A model generated the notes under the pieces. That model saw only the letters and a list, made by a program, of their open reading frames with translations, made no database searches and was not told the origin of the DNA. Positions 44,507 through 49,858 of a DNA stretch of 49,858 nucleotides are shown one piece after another. The translations under genes were made by a program, and so were the position numbers. The stretch is taken from the NCBI GenBank assembly GCA_013376985.1, contig JACABB010000037.1, forward strand, positions 1 to 49,858, written 5' to 3'. Position 1 is the first letter of the stretch, and each line of letters begins with the position of its first letter. Origin of the DNA: Bacteroidales bacterium. GTDB lineage: Bacteria > Bacteroidota > Bacteroidia > Bacteroidales > Tenuifilaceae.

Positions 44507-46024
44507 ATGATAAAAAAAGTACTAATTGCAAACAGGGGCGAAATAGCCGTTCGTATTATTCGTTCTTGTCGTGAATTGGGTATTAAGTCAGTAGCCTTAT
44601 ACTCTGATGCCGATAGAACTGCTATGCACGTACGACATGCCGATGAGGCTTATCATATTGGCCCTTCTCCTTCAAAGGAGAGTTATCTGGATGGGGATAA
44701 AATAATTGAAGTAGCCAAACAGTGCGAGGCCGATGCTATTCACCCTGGGTACGGTTTTTTATCCGAAAATGCCGAGTTTGCTAAGAAATGTAAAGCAGCA
44801 GGTATAATTTTTATTGGACCATCTTGGGAGTCCATAGTAACTATGGGCGATAAAATATCTGCACGATTAAAAATGATTGAAGCAGGGGTTCCTGTTGTAC
44901 CTGGTACTCAGCAGAAAGTTGGAGATATTGAAAGTGTAAATAAAGTTGTTAGCGAAATAGGATTGCCTGTAATTATTAAAGCATCAGCAGGTGGTGGTGG
45001 TAAAGGGATGAGATTGGTACGTAAAAAAGAGGATCTTGCCTCTGCCATTCGAATGGCTCAATCGGAAGCCTTGTCATCATTTGGAAATGACACGGTATAT
45101 ATTGAGAAATATTTGGATTCTCCGCATCATATTGAATTTCAAATACTTGCTGACAAACAAGGAACTACTGTACATCTTTTTGAGCGAGAATGCTCGGTTC
45201 AGCGCCGTCACCAAAAGATGATTGAAGAAACCCCATCACCATTCATTACCAAAGAGCTTAGAGAGCAAATGGGAAAAGCTGCAATTAAAGCAGCAAGAGC
45301 AGTTCACTATGAGGGTGCAGGAACAATTGAATTTCTTGTTGATGCAAATCGTAATTTCTATTTTTTAGAGATGAATACTCGGTTACAGGTTGAACACCCT
45401 ATCACAGAGCGCACAACAGGCATCGATTTGGTTAAGGAGCAAATCTATGTAGCATCAGGAAATCCTATATCATTCAAACAGGAAGATCTTGTTCAATTTG
45501 GTCATGCGATTGAATGCCGTATTTCCGCAGAGGATCCTTTCAACAATTTCATGCCCTGTCCTGGTATTATCAGGCATATTAGCGAGCCAAATGGTTTAGG
45601 AGTGAGGACTGATGGTTATGTTTACGAGGGTTACGAAATCCCAATGCATTACGATCCCATGATAACAAAAATTATCACTTGGGGCAGAACAAGGGATGAG
45701 GCTATAGAACGAATGAAACGAGCACTCTTTGAGTACAAGATTACTGGCGTTAAAACATCTATTAAATTCCTCGAGAAGATAATGGATAATAAAGATTTTA
45801 ATGACGGTAATTATGATACCCATTTTATAGAAAAACATATCGATGAATTACTCGATATTCATTCAGATCCGCATTTAACTACCACCGATATGGCTCTAAT
45901 AGGTGCGTATATTGACTATACATCAAAACTCGAAAGAATTGGGATGAACGATTTTGCGATAGCCGCAAAAAAGAATGAGAAGTGGAAAGAATATGGTTTG
46001 ATGAAATCATTGCAAAAGATTTAA
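44507..46024 (+). CDS. accC: Biotin carboxylase subunit of an acyl-CoA carboxylase
   Basis: 505 residues with the ATP-grasp fold: the N-terminal VLIANRGEIAVRIIRSCRELG, the glycine-rich ATP loop KASAGGGGKGMRLV, the ECSVQRRHQKMIEETPSP segment and the EMNTRLQVEHPITE catalytic region. It carboxylates biotin on the carrier protein using ATP and bicarbonate. The C-terminus is about 50 residues longer than E. coli AccC and resembles the N-terminal half of PccA-type alpha chains. The carrier gene follows after 63 bases and the carboxyltransferase after that, so the set forms a complete enzyme. Symbol given by family; substrate may be propionyl-CoA rather than acetyl-CoA. Confidence 0.92.
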   Translation: MIKKVLIANRGEIAVRIIRSCRELGIKSVALYSDADRTAMHVRHADEAYHIGPSPSKESYLDGDKIIEVAKQCEADAIHPGYGFLSENAEFAKKCKAAGIIFIGPSWESIVTMGDKISARLKMIEAGVPVVPGTQQKVGDIESVNKVVSEIGLPVIIKASAGGGGKGMRLVRKKEDLASAIRMAQSEALSSFGNDTVYIEKYLDSPHHIEFQILADKQGTTVHLFERECSVQRRHQKMIEETPSPFITKELREQMGKAAIKAARAVHYEGAGTIEFLVDANRNFYFLEMNTRLQVEHPITERTTGIDLVKEQIYVASGNPISFKQEDLVQFGHAIECRISAEDPFNNFMPCPGIIRHISEPNGLGVRTDGYVYEGYEIPMHYDPMITKIITWGRTRDEAIERMKRALFEYKITGVKTSIKFLEKIMDNKDFNDGNYDTHFIEKHIDELLDIHSDPHLTTTDMALIGAYIDYTSKLERIGMNDFAIAAKKNEKWKEYGLMKSLQKI

Positions 46025-46087
46025 CACCGTATATTCTTATTAAGTGAGCATTTACATGTAATGAATTTTGATTAATACTTAAGATTA

Positions 46088-46669
46088 ATGGAACATTGGA
46101 AAAAAAGAGATAAGAAACTTAATGATCCAACTCAATTCCGAAACACAATAAAAAATAGTATGGCACTCGATATTAAAATTGGAGATCGCGAGGCGCATGT
46201 CCAATTGATTAAAAAGGAAGGATCAAAAGCAACCATTCAAATCGACAAAAAAATTTATGAAGTAGATATCATGATGGTCGAGAATGGTGTATACTCTATC
46301 ATTCATGAGGGAAAATCCTATAACATAGAGATGATTCATGGTAGTAGTCCCAAAAATTATTTCGTAAATACTTACTATTCATCTCATGAACTCAATATTA
46401 TTGATGCTCAGAGCCGTTATCAACAAAATAGGAATAAAGATGGATTAAATAATGGCGATAAGATCATCTCTACACCAATGCCAGGAAAGGTTGTTCGAAT
46501 TCCTGTTAAAGAGGGTGATCAAGTTGAGAAGGGAACAACCCTAATTGTAATATCCGCCATGAAAATGGAAAGCGAGTATAAATCGCCTGCAGATGGTGTT
46601 GTTAAAAGAGTATATGTTGCAGAAGGTGAGACTATTAATGGCCATCAACCCCTTATTGAAATTCAATAA
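46088..46669 (+). CDS. Biotin carboxyl carrier protein subunit
   Basis: 193 residues. The C-terminal biotinyl domain (about 120-193) has the acceptor Lys159 in VISAMKMESEYKSP, 34 residues from the end as is usual. The first 110 residues (IKIGDREAHVQLIKKEG, TIQIDKKIYEVDIM) form a beta-rich part like the BT domain of alpha chains, which binds the carboxyltransferase. So the alpha chain of PccA-type enzymes is split here into two genes. The start could also be the internal ATG at 46160 (MALDIKIGD). Confidence 0.9.
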   Translation: MEHWKKRDKKLNDPTQFRNTIKNSMALDIKIGDREAHVQLIKKEGSKATIQIDKKIYEVDIMMVENGVYSIIHEGKSYNIEMIHGSSPKNYFVNTYYSSHELNIIDAQSRYQQNRNKDGLNNGDKIISTPMPGKVVRIPVKEGDQVEKGTTLIVISAMKMESEYKSPADGVVKRVYVAEGETINGHQPLIEIQ

Positions 46670-46678
46670 TTAGCATTT

Positions 46679-48220
46679 ATGAAGACTTTAGAAGAAAAGT
46701 ACAACCAGTTTGAACAAAAAATAAAAGAAGCCACACAAGGTGGTGGTTCTGAACGTATACAAAAGCAACATGAGGCAGGTAAGCAAACTGCTCGTGAGCG
46801 AATACTTGAGTTCCTTGATAGTGGGACATTTAACGAATTTGATATGTTTGTTACACATCGTTGTAATGAGTTTGGGATGGACAAAACTAAAACTCCAGGC
46901 GATGGTGTTATAACTGGATATGGAAAAGTAGAAGGGCGGTTAGTATATGTATTCGCATATGACTTTACCGTTTTTGGAGGAACTTTAAGCAGAGCAAATG
47001 CCGATAAAATAGTTAAGATTCAGCAATTAGCTCTTAAAATGGGAGCACCTTTAATAGGACTTAATGATTCTGGTGGTGCTCGTATTCAGGAAGGTGTGCA
47101 AAGCCTTGCAGGTTATGCCGAGATTTTCCACAACAATGTTAAGAGTTCAGGAGTAGTTCCTCAAATCTCCTGTATTATGGGCCCTTGCGCCGGAGGAGCA
47201 GTTTATTCACCGGCCTTAACCGATTTTATCATTATGGTTAAGGATACAAGTTATATGTTTGTAACTGGGCCAGAGGTTATAAAAGCGGTAACTCACGAAG
47301 ATGTCACCAAAGAGGAACTTGGGGGTGCAATCACCCACAACTCAAGGAGCGGTGTTGCTCATTTTGTTGCCGAAAATGATGAGCAAGCGGCCATGCTAAT
47401 TCGTGAATTATTGGGATTTTTGCCATCCAACAATATGGAGGAAGCACCTTTTGTCCCCACTACCGATGATATTCATAGGCAGGACGAGAGTTTGCAAACA
47501 CTTGTTCCACTAGATCCAAATAAACCTTACGATATCAAAGAGTTGATAGAAACCATCCTTGATGATAAAAACTTCTTGGAGGTTCAACCTCACTATGCTA
47601 AAAATATCGTAATAGGTTTTGGTCGTATGGCAGGGCAGTCGGTTGGGATTGTTGCCAATCAACCAATGCATTTAGCAGGAGTTCTTGATATCGATTCTTC
47701 GATAAAAGGTGCCCGATTTGTTAGATTTTGCGATGCCTTCAATATTCCAATAATTACTTTTGTTGATGTACCCGGATTTCTCCCCGGATTAACACAGGAA
47801 ACAAACGGAATAATTAAGCATGGGGCAAAAATCCTTTATGCTTTTTCAGAGGCTTCAGTTCCCTTAATTACTATAATTACTCGTAAAGCATATGGTGGAG
47901 CCTATTGTGTGATGGCTAGTAAGCATATTGGTGCTGATGTAAATTTTGCTTACCCAACAGCCGAAATTGCAGTAATGGGCCCAGAAGGTGCTGTGAATAT
48001 TATTTTTAGAAATAAAATCTCAAACGAAGGGGAACGGTTAGGAAAAATTGATGAGTATCGTGAAACCCTTGCAAATCCCTATAAAGCTGCTGAATTGGGC
48101 TATATCGATGAGGTTATTTACCCTAAACAAACTCGGTTTAAAATAATTCAAGCATTGGAGATGACAAGGAATAAAACCCAGCAACCCCCACATCGGAAGC
48201 ATGGAAATATTGTTCTTTAA
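46679..48220 (+). CDS. Acyl-CoA carboxylase beta subunit (carboxyltransferase)
   Basis: 513 residues of the PccB/MmdA type. The N-terminal half holds [16 protein letters not shown] and [22 protein letters not shown] with the CoA-binding oxyanion glycine pair, the C-terminal half [20 protein letters not shown] with the biotin-side oxyanion glycines, and [16 protein letters not shown]. It moves the carboxyl from biotin to an acyl-CoA, propionyl-CoA being the usual substrate; methylmalonyl-CoA decarboxylase is the alternative but its membrane subunits are absent. The gene starts 9 bases after the carrier gene. Confidence 0.94.
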   Translation: MKTLEEKYNQFEQKIKEATQGGGSERIQKQHEAGKQTARERILEFLDSGTFNEFDMFVTHRCNEFGMDKTKTPGDGVITGYGKVEGRLVYVFAYDFTVFGGTLSRANADKIVKIQQLALKMGAPLIGLNDSGGARIQEGVQSLAGYAEIFHNNVKSSGVVPQISCIMGPCAGGAVYSPALTDFIIMVKDTSYMFVTGPEVIKAVTHEDVTKEELGGAITHNSRSGVAHFVAENDEQAAMLIRELLGFLPSNNMEEAPFVPTTDDIHRQDESLQTLVPLDPNKPYDIKELIETILDDKNFLEVQPHYAKNIVIGFGRMAGQSVGIVANQPMHLAGVLDIDSSIKGARFVRFCDAFNIPIITFVDVPGFLPGLTQETNGIIKHGAKILYAFSEASVPLITIITRKAYGGAYCVMASKHIGADVNFAYPTAEIAVMGPEGAVNIIFRNKISNEGERLGKIDEYRETLANPYKAAELGYIDEVIYPKQTRFKIIQALEMTRNKTQQPPHRKHGNIVL

Positions 48221-48323
48221 GCCCTAATAATTGAGAATTAGTTCTAAATACATTTAAAAAGATTAAGCAACGTGTTATATTTAAGCGTTTTAATTAATTG
48301 AATATAAAAAATGTATTTTTTTT

Positions 48324-48353
48324 TTGGAGATGTTAATAAATGCTATATTTTTG
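48324..48353 (+). promoter_or_regulatory. tRNA promoter
   Basis: TTG at 48324-48326, a 19-base spacer, and TATTTTTG at 48346-48353 (perfect TAnnTTTG), 17 bases before tRNA-Gly. It probably serves both tRNAs. Confidence 0.6.
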
Positions 48354-48370
48354 CATCACCAAAAATGAAC

Positions 48371-48446
48371 GCAGAAGTAGCTCAGTTGGTAGAGCATAAC
48401 CTTGCCAAGGTTAGGGTCGCGAGTTCGAGTCTCGTCTTCTGCTCCA
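48371..48446 (+). tRNA. tRNA-Gly, anticodon GCC
   Basis: A full cloverleaf: acceptor GCAGAAG with CTTCTGC, anticodon stem TAACC/GGTTA around the loop TTGCCAA with anticodon GCC at 48404-48406, T arm GCGAG-TTCGAGT-CTCGT, discriminator U at 48443 and an encoded CCA at 48444-48446. It reads glycine codons GGC and GGU. Confidence 0.97.
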
Positions 48447-48450
48447 AAAG

Positions 48451-48484
48451 CAAAGTTCAAAGTTTACATAAGCTTTGAACTTTG
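48451..48484. repeat. Palindrome between the two tRNA genes
   Basis: CAAAGTTCAAAG at 48451-48462 has an exact inverted copy at 48473-48484, with a 10-base loop. It directly follows tRNA-Gly and separates it from tRNA-Leu. It may guide processing of a shared precursor, or be a common spacer repeat. Confidence 0.5.
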
Positions 48485-48508
48485 AACTTTAAAGTTCTAA
48501 GATTTAAT

Positions 48509-48593
48509 GCCCGGGTGGTGGAACTGGTAGACACGCAGGACTTAAAATCCTGTGGCCATTGCGGCTGTGCGGGTTCAAGTCCCGCCCCGGGTA
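48509..48593 (+). tRNA. tRNA-Leu, anticodon UAA
   Basis: An 85-base class II tRNA: acceptor GCCCGGG with CCCGGGT, anticodon stem CAGGA/TCCTG with loop CTTAAAA and anticodon TAA at 48543-48545, a long variable arm and T arm GCGGG-TTCAAGT-CCCGC, discriminator A at 48593. CCA is not encoded here, unlike in the neighbouring tRNA-Gly. It reads UUA and UUG. Confidence 0.96.
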
Positions 48594-48595
48594 CG

Positions 48596-48619
48596 AAAGC
48601 CTCGAGTAATCGGGGCTTT
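48596..48619 (+). terminator. Terminator of the tRNA operon
   Basis: A 10-base-pair stem (48596-48605 with 48610-48619, one G-U) with loop GTAA, directly after tRNA-Leu. A T-rich stretch follows a few bases later. Confidence 0.65.
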
Positions 48620-48854
48620 TGTCGTTTACAATTATTTTTTTTCATCAAGTTGCAATCAAGAACGTTCTTATTTGCTCCATAATCGTTTTTCTATTAAATC
48701 ACACTTCTTCTTATTTGTAAGTTATTTTTGTTCAATTAGTTAAATATTGTGCAAGTTTTTATTAAAAAACAAAATAATATATGTTTGATATTTGTAATTT
48801 ATAGTTTGGTTTTGGTTATGTTATATTTTACAATTAGTTGATCTTTGCATTTAG

Positions 48855-49829
<975 letters not shown>

Positions 49830-49858
49830 AACATTTTCAACTGTTTACAATATTGTTC

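Noticed and set aside
48457-48743. Short frames across the tRNA genes
   Set aside because: They are translations of tRNA sequence; the cloverleaf structures explain the region.

Overview
The window is a low-GC stretch of a Bacteroidota chromosome, most likely an environmental member of the Bacteroidales or a close relative; I cannot name a genus. The evidence is the set of lineage-typical families (TonB-dependent receptor with a DUF4249 partner, GLPGLI protein with an outer-membrane beta-barrel partner, LytTR and hybrid-free two-component pairs) and promoters of the Bacteroidetes type, TTG about 19-23 bases upstream of TAnnTTTG, seen before several genes and before the tRNAs. Shine-Dalgarno sequences are weak throughout, as is usual in this phylum.

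Layout. 1-8.4 kb: the tail of purN, then convergent or separate housekeeping genes (M23 peptidase-like protein, YitT transporter-like protein, leuS, a DUF3108-like protein, an orphan butyrate kinase, a membrane protein). 8.4-15.4 kb, minus strand: a seven-gene unit coding a MacAB/TolC-type exporter (outer-membrane channel, adaptor, ATPase, permease), a small Spy/CpxP-like secreted protein and a LytS-type kinase with a LytTR regulator. 15.6-19.1 kb: a TonB-dependent receptor with an N-terminal STN domain plus a DUF4249 lipoprotein. 19.1-28.9 kb: single genes for a membrane-anchored Bcp-type peroxiredoxin, a DUF1295 protein, a fused DAK2-DegV protein (fatty-acid-kinase-like), a methyltransferase, a small membrane protein, a tricorn-type protease and a metallo-beta-lactamase-fold protein. 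29.2-35.4 kb: a GLPGLI protein and an outer-membrane beta-barrel protein, divergent from a histidine kinase and followed by its OmpR-type regulator; three GGTTAA repeats lie in the shared intergenic region.

35.5-39.0 kb is the accessory-looking part: an MBL-fold protein with a tiny Cys-rich protein in front, a two-gene toxin-antitoxin module (XRE-ImmA protein plus PIN-domain protein, ATGA overlap) whose promoter is overlaid by three copies of a TGTTGAYAAA element, and a winged-helix/transmembrane protein of unknown role. 39.3-44.1 kb: an LpxL-like acyltransferase, a nitroreductase, a possible small RNA, and mutS (apparent TTG start). 44.5-48.2 kb: a biotin-dependent acyl-CoA carboxylase operon (biotin carboxylase, carrier, carboxyltransferase). 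48.4-49.8 kb: tRNA-Gly(GCC), tRNA-Leu(UAA) and an aldo/keto reductase.

No CRISPR array, rRNA, insertion sequence or prophage was found. The most distinctive items are the XRE-ImmA/PIN module with its readable operator-promoter architecture, the GLPGLI/barrel system with a candidate two-component binding array, and the exporter operon that carries its own sensor and regulator.
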